This document shows positions 37,438 through 46,556 of a stretch of DNA of 64,000 bases, piece after piece. Below the pieces are notes generated by a model. The model saw only the letters and a list, made by a program, of their open reading frames with translations. It searched no databases and was not told the DNA's origin. Position 1 is the stretch's first letter. Each line of letters begins with the position of its first letter. Where the stretch lies: positions 836,805 to 900,804 of the forward strand of contig NZ_LR733827.1 of assembly GCF_902506535.1 (NCBI RefSeq), written 5' to 3'. The stretch is from Pseudomonas sp. 8Z. Its GTDB lineage: Bacteria > Pseudomonadota > Gammaproteobacteria > Pseudomonadales > Pseudomonadaceae. The translations under genes and the position numbers were made by a program.

Positions 37438-37619
37438 CAGCGCTCACCTCTCTTCTGTCGGGTTTTGGGTTTTTCGCTGATCAGCTCGACGATGACATCG
37501 CCATCTTCGCGCCGCCGGCGCCAGTAGCTGCTCAGCGGCTCGACAATGCCGGCGGCTGGCAATAGGGTTCCGTCCGGCTGGCGAACACGTCGCTCCGGCG
37601 CGGGCTTGATGCGGTACAT
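37437..37619 (-). CDS. DUF2635 small tail protein (Mu gp38-like)
   Basis: 60 residues: KPAPERRVRQPDGTLLPAAG and the short basic C-terminus match the DUF2635 family found just before the sheath in Mu-like tails. Stop and sheath ATG share a base. Function unknown. Confidence 0.85.
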   Translation of the reverse strand: MYRIKPAPERRVRQPDGTLLPAAGIVEPLSSYWRRRREDGDVIVELISEKPKTRQKRGER

Positions 37620-37628
37620 GGGGTGCTC

Positions 37629-38198
37629 CTACTGTGGGAGGTGAATCTCATCCACAAGCTCAGGCGTGGAAGGCCCACCGAGCTGCACGCGGACGTTGCA
37701 GACCTCGAACGGGTTCACGCCCTGCTCGCCTGGCGGGACCTCGGGTTCCTCCTCCAGATAAACCACCTGCTCCCAGGTGACCGACCAGGACTCGTAACCC
37801 TTGGCACCCGGTCTGAACTCCGCCGCTCCCGCCGAAATGGCCGTGGGCGCATCGACGTATGCCAGACCCCAGGTATTGCGGCGCACCAACCTGACAACCT
37901 CGGCGGCAAACTGGCGGCACTCCACCTCGACGCGCGGCGTCTCGTTGGAAAGCATGCAGTGCAGCGCGAAGCGGCAACTGATGGCGGTCTCGCCGTCACC
38001 GATATCGGCGCCTTCGTCGAAGCCTTCCAGGTCGAGCAAGGCGGCCGGCGTGTTAACGCTGCCGCCCTGCACCGTGGCGGTGTATTCAGCCACGGTATCC
38101 AACTGAGGAAGCCGTGCTCGGACTGCCTCCACAATGGCGTCATGCAAGGCTTTAAGCTCGGCGCCGACGTGGCCGGAAGGGCTCGACGTTGAGGGCAT
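37629..38198 (-). CDS. Tail protein, Mu gp37-like (DUF1834)
   Basis: 189 residues with EAVRARLPQLDTVAEYT, LLDLEGFDEGADIGDGETAISCRFALHC and LEEEPEVPPGEQG, in keeping with Mu gp37 tail-terminator-like proteins. The start overlaps the upstream gene by 47 bp; no better start is seen inside. Confidence 0.8.
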   Translation of the reverse strand: MPSTSSPSGHVGAELKALHDAIVEAVRARLPQLDTVAEYTATVQGGSVNTPAALLDLEGFDEGADIGDGETAISCRFALHCMLSNETPRVEVECRQFAAEVVRLVRRNTWGLAYVDAPTAISAGAAEFRPGAKGYESWSVTWEQVVYLEEEPEVPPGEQGVNPFEVCNVRVQLGGPSTPELVDEIHLPQ

Positions 38199-38784
38199 AG
38201 TTCAGTTCCTGTCGGAGGATCTGTTGATAACGCTGGCGGGCGCCGGCCCGGTGCCGGGCGAAGACCGCCGCGGCAGCCTCATAGACCGGCACCTTCATCA
38301 GCTCCAGAGGGAAGCGGCCAGCGAGCTCCTCGTTGCGCAGCATCCGCCGCGTTGCAGCGGTAGAGCCCTTGCCACGCACCTTTCGCCGCCACACCTTCTG
38401 CTCGGCCCGACCGCTGTTACCGAAGTCAGCAGCGGCCAGGAACGCGCTCTCGAAGCGGTGCCCCAGGCCAACCGAGACACCGGCACGGGTCTGCCGAGCA
38501 CGCCCGACACGGTGCGCTTCCATCGGGTCCAGGCCGAACCAGACGTTGGCATAGAGCGACTTCTCCAGCACGGTGATACGCGCCCGTGGCTTCAATGCCT
38601 TTTGGTTGATGCCCGTGGCCTGCTGAATCTCACGCATGATCTGCCGGAAGTACCACTGCGCCGTTTTGCGTAGCGCTCGGCGCACCGCCTTGCGGGCAAC
38701 CTCAGCACGGTTGTCGATCCAATCGACGTAGACCGAGGTGATGTCGGAAACGTCGAGGTTCAGGCTAAGGCCTTGCTGGCTCAT
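38152..38784 (-). CDS. Minor tail/head completion protein, gpZ-like
   Basis: 210 residues, very basic, with AVRRALRKTAQWYFRQIMREIQQATGI (HK97-gp10/gpZ-like helix) and ITVLEKSLYANVWFGLDPMEAHRVGRARQTRAGVSVG. The family sits at the head-tail interface. Exact role is inferred from position between the head completion and tail genes. Confidence 0.65.
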   Translation of the reverse strand: MSQQGLSLNLDVSDITSVYVDWIDNRAEVARKAVRRALRKTAQWYFRQIMREIQQATGINQKALKPRARITVLEKSLYANVWFGLDPMEAHRVGRARQTRAGVSVGLGHRFESAFLAAADFGNSGRAEQKVWRRKVRGKGSTAATRRMLRNEELAGRFPLELMKVPVYEAAAAVFARHRAGARQRYQQILRQELNYALNVEPFRPRRRRA

Positions 38785-38792
38785 GGTTCACC

Positions 38793-39155
38793 TCAACGCC
38801 AGGTGGTGCCCGGAGCCGGATCGCCGGCTTGCGCCGGCACCAGGTCAAGCCGAGTCATCCCGCCGCCATCCGGCAGCACATCCTCAACCCGGTACCGGCC
38901 TTCCGGAACGGTGAGCATATGCCCCTTGCCGATGCCGACCAGATGCGGGGTCTCCGCCACAAAACAGGGCTTCTCCAGCGGGATTATCAGGCCAGGCGCC
39001 GAGCGCTCGGGGCGGTTCAGCTCCTGCAGGCCCGTGGGGTGCTCGAACAGGCCGAGCACCTCGCGGCCGCCGTCGAACACTGCCAGCACCTGGCCCACGC
39101 GTTCCAGCGCCCGGCGGTTGACCCGGGCGACTCGATCATGGAAAGACCGCATCAC
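38793..39155 (-). CDS. Head-tail joining protein (FII-like)
   Basis: 120 residues of mostly beta composition, beginning MMRSFHDRVARVNRRALERVG. Position after the capsid decoration gene and sequence type match small head completion proteins of lambda-type modules. Called mainly by context. Confidence 0.6.
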   Translation of the reverse strand: MMRSFHDRVARVNRRALERVGQVLAVFDGGREVLGLFEHPTGLQELNRPERSAPGLIIPLEKPCFVAETPHLVGIGKGHMLTVPEGRYRVEDVLPDGGGMTRLDLVPAQAGDPAPGTTWR

Positions 39156-39162
39156 CGGTCAC

Positions 39163-39498
39163 CTAGGCGGTGGCTTTCGGGAGCAGGCGCACCTTGACGG
39201 TATCCGTGCCTGCACCGGCAGCCTCGACCACGTAGCCGACGGCAGGGTTGTCGGTGGCGTCGCTGGTGATGAACAGGGTGTTATCGGCATAGGCCGTATC
39301 ACCTACGCCCAGGTTGTCGGCGGTGACCTTGTCCAGCTCCCACACTTCCTCGGTGGCGATCTGGAACTCGGTATTGGCCGGCGCGCTGTCGAGCACCACG
39401 CCGATGATGGCGCCCTTCTGGAACAGGCTGCCGGCGGTAACGGCGGCAGTGTGAACCATGGTCAACACCGAGCCTTTCTGCACTTTGTTCTTGGCCAT
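39163..39498 (-). CDS. Capsid decoration/cement protein (DUF2190)
   Basis: 111 residues starting MAKNKVQKGSVLTMVHTAAVTAGSLFQKG with VGDTAYADNTLFIT; the DUF2190 family, beta-rich proteins that stabilise capsids. It is directly downstream of the capsid gene, as usual. Confidence 0.85.
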   Translation of the reverse strand: MAKNKVQKGSVLTMVHTAAVTAGSLFQKGAIIGVVLDSAPANTEFQIATEEVWELDKVTADNLGVGDTAYADNTLFITSDATDNPAVGYVVEAAGAGTDTVKVRLLPKATA

Positions 39499-39567
39499 GA
39501 CAGGCCTCCTTCGATCTGGATGGGGAAACGAAAAGCCCCGCGAGGCAGGGCTGATCAGAGGGGCCTA

Positions 39568-41631
39568 TCAGGCGCCGGGGTTCTTCTGCATGGTGCGGAA
39601 GTCCAGCGGGGCCGCGGTGGCGTCGATGCGCACCTTGAACTCTACGCCGTCGATACCCCAGCCGGTCTGTTGCTCCATGGTCGGCTGCGCTACGCCGTCG
39701 AGGAAGTTGACCTCGATGGTGTCGTAGGCCATACCGGCCAGCACGTACCAGGCGGTAGCCGATACCAGGTCCAGTTCGGCGTCGGTGATCACTTCGGCCA
39801 TGTTGCGGATCGGGTTGGGCGCCTTGGCTGCCAGATCCACATCCGGGTTGTACTCGGCACCCAGGATGGTGGTGAACAGGTCTTCCAGGGCGACCGGCGC
39901 CAGGATGAAGCCTGGGCGGATGTTCAGCACCGACTTGGCCGAGTCCACCTGCTTACGCATGGCAGAGCGCGCCGCACTCAGGGCGGCGGCAGACGGTGCC
40001 GCACCGGTCAGCAGGTTGTTGTGGTCGGCATGGAACAGCGCCTTGCCATCGGCCATCTTCGGGTTGCCAGTGAGAATGGCGAACACCAACTTGTTGACGG
40101 TGCGCATGGCCGCCGCGCCCATCTTCTGCGGCAGGCGGGTGAAGGCGCGCAAGTCATCGTTGATGATGGCCTGGCGGGTGATGCTGAACAGCTTGCCGTA
40201 GGTGGCCAGTTGCACGCGCTCACCACGCTCGCCAACGGTGGCGTACTTGTACTCGCCGCCCTCGGGTACCTTGTCCAGGGTCGGGAAACCTTCCAGGTCG
40301 AGGCGCTCTGCGGCCTTGAAGTCGGTCAGCTCGCCGATGCTGCAGAACTTCTGGAAGCTGGTCTCTGCCTCCTCGTAGCCCTTGAGCATGGACTTGTTGG
40401 CGACGTTGCCGAGCAGGCGGCCGAAGTCGCCGGAGGTGTGGGTGAAGGCCTGACCGACCATGTTCATCTTGTCCAGGCCGCCGGTGGCGATGTTGTGGCT
40501 GGCCAGCATGGCGCGCGCCATCTCGCCCAGGGTGAAGCCGCGCAGACCGTTGCCCTCGGTGGCCTTGGCCAGGCCCAGGCGGGCCAGCAGCGCGTTCTCG
40601 GCGTCGGCCATCAGGCGGTCGGTGCTGCTGAACACCTGGATGCTGACGGTCTTGTCGCTCGGCTGCGAGCTGGAACCCAGCGCGGCCAGCAGCTTCTCGG
40701 CAGCAGCGGCCGGGGTGCAGTTGATATCGTCCTGGCACTGACGCAGCAGATCGCCATGGGCGCTGGCAAAGGTGCCGAAGCGCTCGGCGATTTGGCTGCG
40801 GCGAGTGCCGTCCTGAGCCAGGATCTGCGCACGCACAGCGGCGTCATCCTGGGGTGCGGCGGCAACCGGCGCTGCAGGCGCAGCAGGGTTTGCCGGAGCG
40901 GGGGTCGGTTGAGCCGGGGCCGAGGGTTGGTTGCCTTGGGCGCGCGGCTGCATCAGTGCTTTGACTGCATCGGGCATGTTGGAATACTCCGTGTAACGGT
41001 TGGAAGTGAGAGCAGCGGCCGCGGCAAGCGGCTCCAGCAGTTCATCGGCGAAGCCGGCCTCGACAGCCTCTTTGCCGGTGAGCCAGGTGTCGGGCTTGAG
41101 CAGCGGAGTGATCTCCTCCGCCGTCTTGCCTGTCTTGCGGCTGTAGGCAGCCACCAGGTTCTTTTCGTTGCGGTCGAGAAAATCGGCGTACTCGCGCATG
41201 TCGTCCGCGTCGCCGATCTGCCCGCCCCAGGGCTTGTGGATCATCATCCAGGCGTTCTCGGGCATGGACAGGCGGGTGCAGGCCATGGCCACTACCGAGG
41301 CCATCGAGCAGGCCACTCCATCGACGTAGCCGTGCAGTTCGCCGGGCAGGCCGCGCAGCAGGTTGTAGATGACGAAGCCGTCCATCACATCGCCGCCGTA
41401 GGAGTGAATGCGCAGGTCAACGCGCTTGGCATCGAAGGCGCCCTTGGCGCGCAGCTCCTCGGAAAACTGGCGTGCGGTGATGCCCCAGGCACCGATGTCG
41501 TCGTAGATTTTGATCTCCACCACGCCACCACCAAGGGCATTGATGCTGTACCAGGATTCAGCCGGCGCAGCGGTGGGCGCAGCAGCGCTGGCCCGAGGGG
41601 CGATCAGCCCCAGGCTATGACTTTTGTTCAT
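39568..41631 (-). CDS. ClpP-like prohead protease fused to major capsid protein
   Basis: 687 residues in one frame. Residues about 25-215 are a ClpP-type protease with catalytic Ser in GVACSMASV, His in WMMIHKPWG and Asp in YADFLDRN. A Pro/Ala-rich linker and scaffold-like helical part follow (residues 240-330), then the capsid domain (GEMARAMLASHNIATGGLD onward). Self-cleavage must release the capsid subunit. The protease-capsid fusion is known in some Pseudomonas phages. It overlaps the portal gene by 17 bp. Confidence 0.9.
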   Translation of the reverse strand: MNKSHSLGLIAPRASAAAPTAAPAESWYSINALGGGVVEIKIYDDIGAWGITARQFSEELRAKGAFDAKRVDLRIHSYGGDVMDGFVIYNLLRGLPGELHGYVDGVACSMASVVAMACTRLSMPENAWMMIHKPWGGQIGDADDMREYADFLDRNEKNLVAAYSRKTGKTAEEITPLLKPDTWLTGKEAVEAGFADELLEPLAAAAALTSNRYTEYSNMPDAVKALMQPRAQGNQPSAPAQPTPAPANPAAPAAPVAAAPQDDAAVRAQILAQDGTRRSQIAERFGTFASAHGDLLRQCQDDINCTPAAAAEKLLAALGSSSQPSDKTVSIQVFSSTDRLMADAENALLARLGLAKATEGNGLRGFTLGEMARAMLASHNIATGGLDKMNMVGQAFTHTSGDFGRLLGNVANKSMLKGYEEAETSFQKFCSIGELTDFKAAERLDLEGFPTLDKVPEGGEYKYATVGERGERVQLATYGKLFSITRQAIINDDLRAFTRLPQKMGAAAMRTVNKLVFAILTGNPKMADGKALFHADHNNLLTGAAPSAAALSAARSAMRKQVDSAKSVLNIRPGFILAPVALEDLFTTILGAEYNPDVDLAAKAPNPIRNMAEVITDAELDLVSATAWYVLAGMAYDTIEVNFLDGVAQPTMEQQTGWGIDGVEFKVRIDATAAPLDFRTMQKNPGA

Positions 41632-43093
41632 TGGGTTTCTCCGGCTTGAGCGGTTCCTTCACCGCAGAGCTAGTGGAGAACACCAGCCCTTCGGCGCGGT
41701 TCTCGCGCTCGTCTTGGACGATCTGTTGCTTGATGGCATCCGGATTCTTGCCGCGGGCCCGGATGATGTTCTGCGTGCTCTCGAAGCCCGCTTTGCGCAG
41801 TTCGCGATTGGCCGCCGCTTCCTTGAGTGGGTCGATCCAGATCATGGCCGGCGCCTGGTAGCTGGCATCGAGGATGCTGGCCCAGTCGATTCCAGCGGGT
41901 ACCTTCACCAGGCCTGCGGTGATCGCCATCTGAGCGAACTGCCGATAGGTCGGGCGCACGAAGCGCGAGATCCACAGCGCCGAAAGCACCTGGTAACCCT
42001 GGTAGCCCTCGACCAGTTCCTGCCGCTGCGAGCTGTAGCTGCCCTCGTAGAGCTTGGCCAGGCTGCTGAAAGTGGTGCCAGTACCGGCGGCCACCGCACG
42101 CAGCATGGCGTCGCGGAACGGCTGCAGCAGAACCGAGGGGCGGTTGCTCTCGATGGTGCCGATATCCTCGCCGGGCTTCAGGTCATCGATGACCATGCCG
42201 GGCGCCATCTGGATCAGCCGCGGCTTGCTGCCGTCGCCGCCTTCGTAGTCGCCCTCCTTCTTGATGTAGGCGGCCAGCACCGCCGACACCCGGGCAGCAA
42301 CCCGTTCCGACTCCTCGTATTCCTTCAGGTCGTTCAGGCGCACCAGGACGTTGGCAAACACACTGACGCCGCGCGCCTGGTGCAGCCGCTTGACCAGCTT
42401 GGCGTGGATCATGCGATCCGCCGGCACCGTCTTCAGGTCACGCGTCGATTGCCAGCGGCCCTCGCCCGGGTGCGTCTTGTAGACCTTGAAGGCCTTGGGC
42501 TTGCCCCAGGCATCGCGCTGGATGCCCTGGACGATGTTGTCCGCCGGACGATCCAGGTCGGTCGGCACGAAGTCAGGCTCTAGCAGCTCGATGCTGAAGG
42601 GCACGGCGCTGCTGTGCGTGAGCCCTGGCACGCGACCGGACAGCAGTTGGCTGAAAACCTCGCCATCACGGAACAGCGTGCGACCGGCCAGGTGCTGGGT
42701 CTGGATCCAGTCCAGTTCGCCAGTCACCTCGGGGGCCAGCCCCCAGCGCTGCCAGAGCTGGCCCAGCTCCCAGGCCAGATCGGTGGCAAACGTGCCATCG
42801 AGCATCATGGGCTGCGGCTCGACCACGATGCCGTTGGGGCCTATCGCGTACTTCACCAGGGTGTCGAGCACGCCGCTGGCCAGGTCATGGCTCTCGTCCA
42901 AGTAGCGGGCCTGCTCGCGCAGCGACACGCTTGCGCCACCAGCCTGCAGCGTGCCGCTGCCGGAGACGCGCTTGGCGGCATGGGTTCGGGTCGGCTTCGC
43001 TGCCTCGTAGGCCTGCAGGGCCAGCTTGGCCCGGGCACGAGACAGCCCCCACTGTGGCGCCACCGCGCCAATGGTTCGCTCGAGCCAGTTCAT
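41615..43093 (-). CDS. Portal protein, lambda gpB family
   Basis: 492 residues. N-terminal NWLERTIGAVAPQWGLSRARAKLALQAYEAAKP, the YAIGPNGIVVEPQP segment and the C-terminal DPLKEAAANRELRKAG stretch match lambda-family portals. It forms the DNA entry ring. The start at 43093 overlaps the gpW-like gene by 4 bp. Confidence 0.93.
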   Translation of the reverse strand: MNWLERTIGAVAPQWGLSRARAKLALQAYEAAKPTRTHAAKRVSGSGTLQAGGASVSLREQARYLDESHDLASGVLDTLVKYAIGPNGIVVEPQPMMLDGTFATDLAWELGQLWQRWGLAPEVTGELDWIQTQHLAGRTLFRDGEVFSQLLSGRVPGLTHSSAVPFSIELLEPDFVPTDLDRPADNIVQGIQRDAWGKPKAFKVYKTHPGEGRWQSTRDLKTVPADRMIHAKLVKRLHQARGVSVFANVLVRLNDLKEYEESERVAARVSAVLAAYIKKEGDYEGGDGSKPRLIQMAPGMVIDDLKPGEDIGTIESNRPSVLLQPFRDAMLRAVAAGTGTTFSSLAKLYEGSYSSQRQELVEGYQGYQVLSALWISRFVRPTYRQFAQMAITAGLVKVPAGIDWASILDASYQAPAMIWIDPLKEAAANRELRKAGFESTQNIIRARGKNPDAIKQQIVQDERENRAEGLVFSTSSAVKEPLKPEKPNEQKS

Positions 43094-43299
43094 TGCGTGA
43101 AGCTCGCCAGGGAGAAGAGGCTGCCGCCATTGGTGCGCGTGCGAATACGCCGCTCCCATTCCTGCCGGCCGGCGCGGATCTCCTTGAGGTTCTCGTGGCC
43201 GATCTGGCGGCCCATGAAGGTGATGGTCTTGCCTTCGAGAATCTCGGCCTCGGCTTCCATGTAGAGGGCAACCATCTCCTCAGGGGTCTTGTTAGCCAT
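43090..43299 (-). CDS. gpW-like head-tail connector
   Basis: 69 residues: MANKTPEEMVALYMEAEAEILEGKTITFMGRQIGHENLKEIRAGRQEWERRI. A short helix-strand-helix protein placed between terminase and portal exactly as lambda gpW; DUF6148-like is another label. It stabilises filled heads. Confidence 0.78.
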   Translation of the reverse strand: MANKTPEEMVALYMEAEAEILEGKTITFMGRQIGHENLKEIRAGRQEWERRIRTRTNGGSLFSLASFTQ

Positions 43300-43302
43300 G
43301 GA

Positions 43303-45333
43303 TCAATTCCCCTTTATCCAGTTGGCGTGCGTGCTCAACCAGCCGCCGCCCTGCGTGGGCTGCTGCTCGGTGGGCTGCGCGTCGGTTATGGTTTCAACCG
43401 GCTCCTCGCGGAACAGGTCGTTCTGAATCAGCCGGTGTTCCAGGTCTTGCCACTCGGAGTCCTTCATCAGGTGCGTCCGCTTGGCACGGGCGGCGTGCAG
43501 GCTGTACACCTCGCAGTCGAGCGCCTCGTTGCGGCGCCCGGCCTTCTTCTGCCAGACCTTGATCGTCGGGTTGCGCGGGTGCGGCGCCAGTACCTCGTTG
43601 GTGAGCTGCTCGAAGTAGCCTTGCCCCACGCCCTCGTACCAGTGCATCCGGCCCGGGCCGGCGCCCTCCAGCTTGAGGCGCCCATCGATCAGGCTCTTGG
43701 CCTTGTGGGTGCCAACCAGGTAGGGGCGCAGCCCGTACTTCTCCGCCTTGGTGTGGCGCTTGTTGCTGTCCACCGACTGGCGCGGCTTGCTGAAGATCTC
43801 GCGCTCCCGGTTGTCCAGGGAGGCGCCCTTGATCGCCATCACGCCGTGCTTCTGCCGGGTGCGGACATAGCTGTACACCGCGTCCGATGTGGTGCCGTCC
43901 GAGCTGTCGATGCTCATCGCAGCGATGCCCAGCCGAGCCCCGCTGGCATGCGGGTAGGCCGCATAGAACAGCGAGTCCAGTTCGCTCCATACCGGGTCGT
44001 TCTTGTCGCCCGGGTTGCCGTGCAGCTCGCCCCACCAGAGCAGCCAGGATTCCTCGCCACGCCCCCATGCCCTGATCACCACGGCCAGCCGGTCGTGCTG
44101 AACGTCCACGCCCATTGTGATGAGCAGGCCGCCAGGCGGCACGACCTTCGGCAGGTACTGCTCGCAGCGCTTCTCCAGCACCTCGATCTCGGGCGCGTCG
44201 GACTTGTAGGCCCAGGTCTGCCCCATCTGCGAGTTGGTGAAGCTGATCAGCTTGGAGATGTCGCCGGTGTCCGCGTAGTGCTGGGCGGTGAGTTGCTTCT
44301 CCTTGAGGATGGCGAAGGTCGAGCCTGGGAAGGAGCTGTAGAGCTCGTTCAGGTAGAAGCCGGCGGTACCGTGGAACTCGGCGGTGGCCTGCCAGCGACC
44401 GCGGTGCAGCACGTTGTCGTTCTTCTGCGCGTCGTCCCACACCTCGCCGCAGTGCGGGCAGCTGTAGAACGCGGTCTCCGGACGGAAGCGACCGAAGATC
44501 GGGTGGTGGTAGTTCGGGTCCTCGTTGCAATGCAGGTTGTCGAAGCTGAGCTGATGCTCTTCACCGCAACCGTGGCAGGCGACCAGGCCGATGCGTTTGT
44601 CGGACTTCTCCATCTCGTTGGCGATGGCCGACAGGCCTTCAATCGTCGGCGAGCCGCCGATGATCGCCTTACGACGGTAGAAGGACTTCATCCGCTCCTT
44701 GGCGAGCTGGATGCTGTCCCCCTGCCCCTTCAGGTTCAGGTTGCAGTCGTCCGGCTCCTCCACCGCCACCCATGGGATGGGAGAGGACTTCACCGAGGCC
44801 GGCGAGTTGGAACCCACCAGCTTGAGGAAGCCCCCCGGAAAGCGCTTGAAGGTCTGCCGCTGCTGCAGCTTGCGCGAGCGGGTATCGACCCGGGCGCGCA
44901 GCCGCGGCGTGGCTTCCACCATCGGCTCGAACTTCTCGGCCATGTACTCCTTGGCCGAGCCGTCCTTCGGGAACAGGACCAGCATCGGGCCCGGGTCGAC
45001 ATCGATCTTGCGGGCGATGCCGTTGCCCAGCACGCCGGAAGTCCAGGCCACCTGGGCCGACTTCTGGCAGGCCACCACTTCCACGCGCGGATCGTCCAGC
45101 GCATCCAGCGGGCCGTTCTCCCAGGCGAGGTACGGCACCACATCGGTGTCGTAGCGACCTGGGCGGGCAGCCTCGAGCGGCGAAAGCCGGCGATAGCGGT
45201 TAGCCCAGTCCTTGGTGCTGATGCGCTCTGGCGGCGCCCACTTCTTCTGCGCCCGGCGCAGCGCGGCGTTAGCCGTCCGCCTCATCCGACGATTCATCGT
45301 CGGGCTCGTCAAAATCGTCGTCTTGAAGCTCAT
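43303..45333 (-). CDS. Terminase large subunit, GpA family
   Basis: 676 residues: packaging ATPase plus nuclease. The GpA start (STKDWANRYRRLSPLEAARPGRYDT), the ATPase region VACQKSAQVAWTSGVLGN acting as the P-loop equivalent, IPWVAVEEPDDCNL as Walker B, a Cys-rich zinc motif (CHGCGEEHQL, CPHCGEVW) and nuclease residues (TMGVDVQHDRL) are all visible. The ATG at 45333 overlaps the small subunit by 65 bp; ATG at 45297 is an alternative start. Confidence 0.93.
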   Translation of the reverse strand: MSFKTTILTSPTMNRRMRRTANAALRRAQKKWAPPERISTKDWANRYRRLSPLEAARPGRYDTDVVPYLAWENGPLDALDDPRVEVVACQKSAQVAWTSGVLGNGIARKIDVDPGPMLVLFPKDGSAKEYMAEKFEPMVEATPRLRARVDTRSRKLQQRQTFKRFPGGFLKLVGSNSPASVKSSPIPWVAVEEPDDCNLNLKGQGDSIQLAKERMKSFYRRKAIIGGSPTIEGLSAIANEMEKSDKRIGLVACHGCGEEHQLSFDNLHCNEDPNYHHPIFGRFRPETAFYSCPHCGEVWDDAQKNDNVLHRGRWQATAEFHGTAGFYLNELYSSFPGSTFAILKEKQLTAQHYADTGDISKLISFTNSQMGQTWAYKSDAPEIEVLEKRCEQYLPKVVPPGGLLITMGVDVQHDRLAVVIRAWGRGEESWLLWWGELHGNPGDKNDPVWSELDSLFYAAYPHASGARLGIAAMSIDSSDGTTSDAVYSYVRTRQKHGVMAIKGASLDNREREIFSKPRQSVDSNKRHTKAEKYGLRPYLVGTHKAKSLIDGRLKLEGAGPGRMHWYEGVGQGYFEQLTNEVLAPHPRNPTIKVWQKKAGRRNEALDCEVYSLHAARAKRTHLMKDSEWQDLEHRLIQNDLFREEPVETITDAQPTEQQPTQGGGWLSTHANWIKGN

Positions 45334-45775
45334 GCTCTACCAGCTCCTTCAGAGCCTGGTCGACCGGGGCCTGGAGCAGCAGCAGGTCTACCTTGAGGCC
45401 GTACTTGGTTTCGATCTGCACGGCCAGTTGGTCGACCAGCAGCAGGAGCCGGGAGCGCGCGGCCAGAATGTGCTCCTCCCACACGCGCTCGAAGTCGACG
45501 GCCGGTGCCACTTCGTCCAGCTCGCGGGCCAGGGCCAGCTCCTCGCGGTCAGCGCGCACACGTGCCAGGCGCTCGCTCTGCGTTTCGCGGCTGGCCCCGG
45601 CCTTGGCGCGCTGGATCATCCAGTCGATCACCTGGGCGGTGTCGTATTCGTTGGAAGCGCCTCGGCCTGCGTTAACCAGCATCGGCATGCCGGAGGCCTG
45701 CCAGTCGGTCAGGCTGCGTTCGGAGACACCGAGGATCTCGGAGAGCTCGCGCTTGTTGACGATCTTGCCAGCCAT
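45269..45775 (-). CDS. Terminase small subunit (Nu1-like)
   Basis: 168 residues beginning MAGKIVNKRELSEILGVSERSLTDWQASGMP, a winged-helix DNA-recognition domain of the Nu1 family, then a long helix and an acidic C-terminal tail. It binds the packaging site, which should lie nearby. The start at 45775 follows AGGGG. The 45776-45961 interval carries no gene. Confidence 0.88.
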   Translation of the reverse strand: MAGKIVNKRELSEILGVSERSLTDWQASGMPMLVNAGRGASNEYDTAQVIDWMIQRAKAGASRETQSERLARVRADREELALARELDEVAPAVDFERVWEEHILAARSRLLLLVDQLAVQIETKYGLKVDLLLLQAPVDQALKELVEHELQDDDFDEPDDESSDEADG

Positions 45776-45961
45776 GCAGAAGCGCCCCTGCACCAACCGA
45801 GCAAAGAACCCTCAAGCGGTGCTAAGTGATTGAAAAAGAAAGGAAGTCCCTACACACCCCACAGCTGCAGAGATTCCGCGGCTCCGTTGCCCGTACTCCC
45901 CCGATTTCCAGGGAGGACCCGCGGCCCCGGAGGGGGTGTTGGCAGGGGTGTCGAGGCCCGC

Positions 45962-46324
45962 TCAACCCGGCCCTTCCAGGTCTGTCAGCTTGATGCGCAG
46001 CAGCTTGATAGCCAGCCGGCGCACCGCCTCGACACCGAAGAAACCAAGGGCGCCGCCGATGGCCACAGCCAGGCGGCCAAGTGGCGCCTCGAACTCTGGC
46101 CAGAAGAAGCCCAACACCAGGGCGGCCAGTGCAGTGCCGGCCACAGCCAGCACACCGCACAGCAAGCCCTCCAGCATGATCCGCTGCCAGGCCTTCTCCT
46201 TGCGGTCGTACATCACCCGAAGTACTGCAATCACCATTGCCATGAGAAACCCCTGAACCGTCGGCGACGGTTGCCCGAGCCAATCGAGGATCGCATTCCA
46301 GTTGCCGGGATCTTCCGCGCTCAT
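45962..46324 (-). CDS. Holin (lambda family-like)
   Basis: 120 residues with three hydrophobic segments ([55 protein letters not shown]) and a charged C-terminus, the plan of class I holins. The start at 46324 cuts off 50 non-coding-like residues that lie in the terminator region. It is the first late gene, far from the endolysin-spanin cassette. Confidence 0.75.
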   Translation of the reverse strand: MSAEDPGNWNAILDWLGQPSPTVQGFLMAMVIAVLRVMYDRKEKAWQRIMLEGLLCGVLAVAGTALAALVLGFFWPEFEAPLGRLAVAIGGALGFFGVEAVRRLAIKLLRIKLTDLEGPG

Positions 46325-46402
46325 CGACCACCTCGAATGCCAAGAAGAAAACGCCCGCTGCCACGGGCAGAGCCTGCCCGCATTCGGCGCGCAGGGAATC
46401 GG

Positions 46403-46430
46403 AAAAAGAAAACCCCGCCGGAGCGGGGTT
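46403..46430 (-). terminator. Strong terminator between Q-like gene and late operon
   Basis: Minus strand AACCCCGC-TCCG-GCGGGGTT followed by TTCTTTTT. A second hairpin, CCCAGGC/GCCTGGG type (46438-46461), precedes it. A strong terminator between the candidate antiterminator gene and the late genes matches the tR' position of lambdoid phages. Confidence 0.88.
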
Positions 46431-46556
46431 TGCAGGTGCCCAGGCGGGGTGGCCTGGGGCTTTCGGCACAGCACTGTGCGCTCTGTTGCTCGGTAGGCGT
46501 ACCTATCGAATCGTGGGGACTTTGTACCGGCGAAAGGACAAACCGAAAACCCCCTA

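Noticed and set aside
38773..45396. Very long plus-strand open frames (958 and 821 codons) opposite the capsid, portal and terminase genes
   Set aside because: They are mirror frames of GC-rich coding sequence; the minus-strand proteins have clear families and the plus-strand translations have no domain or RBS.
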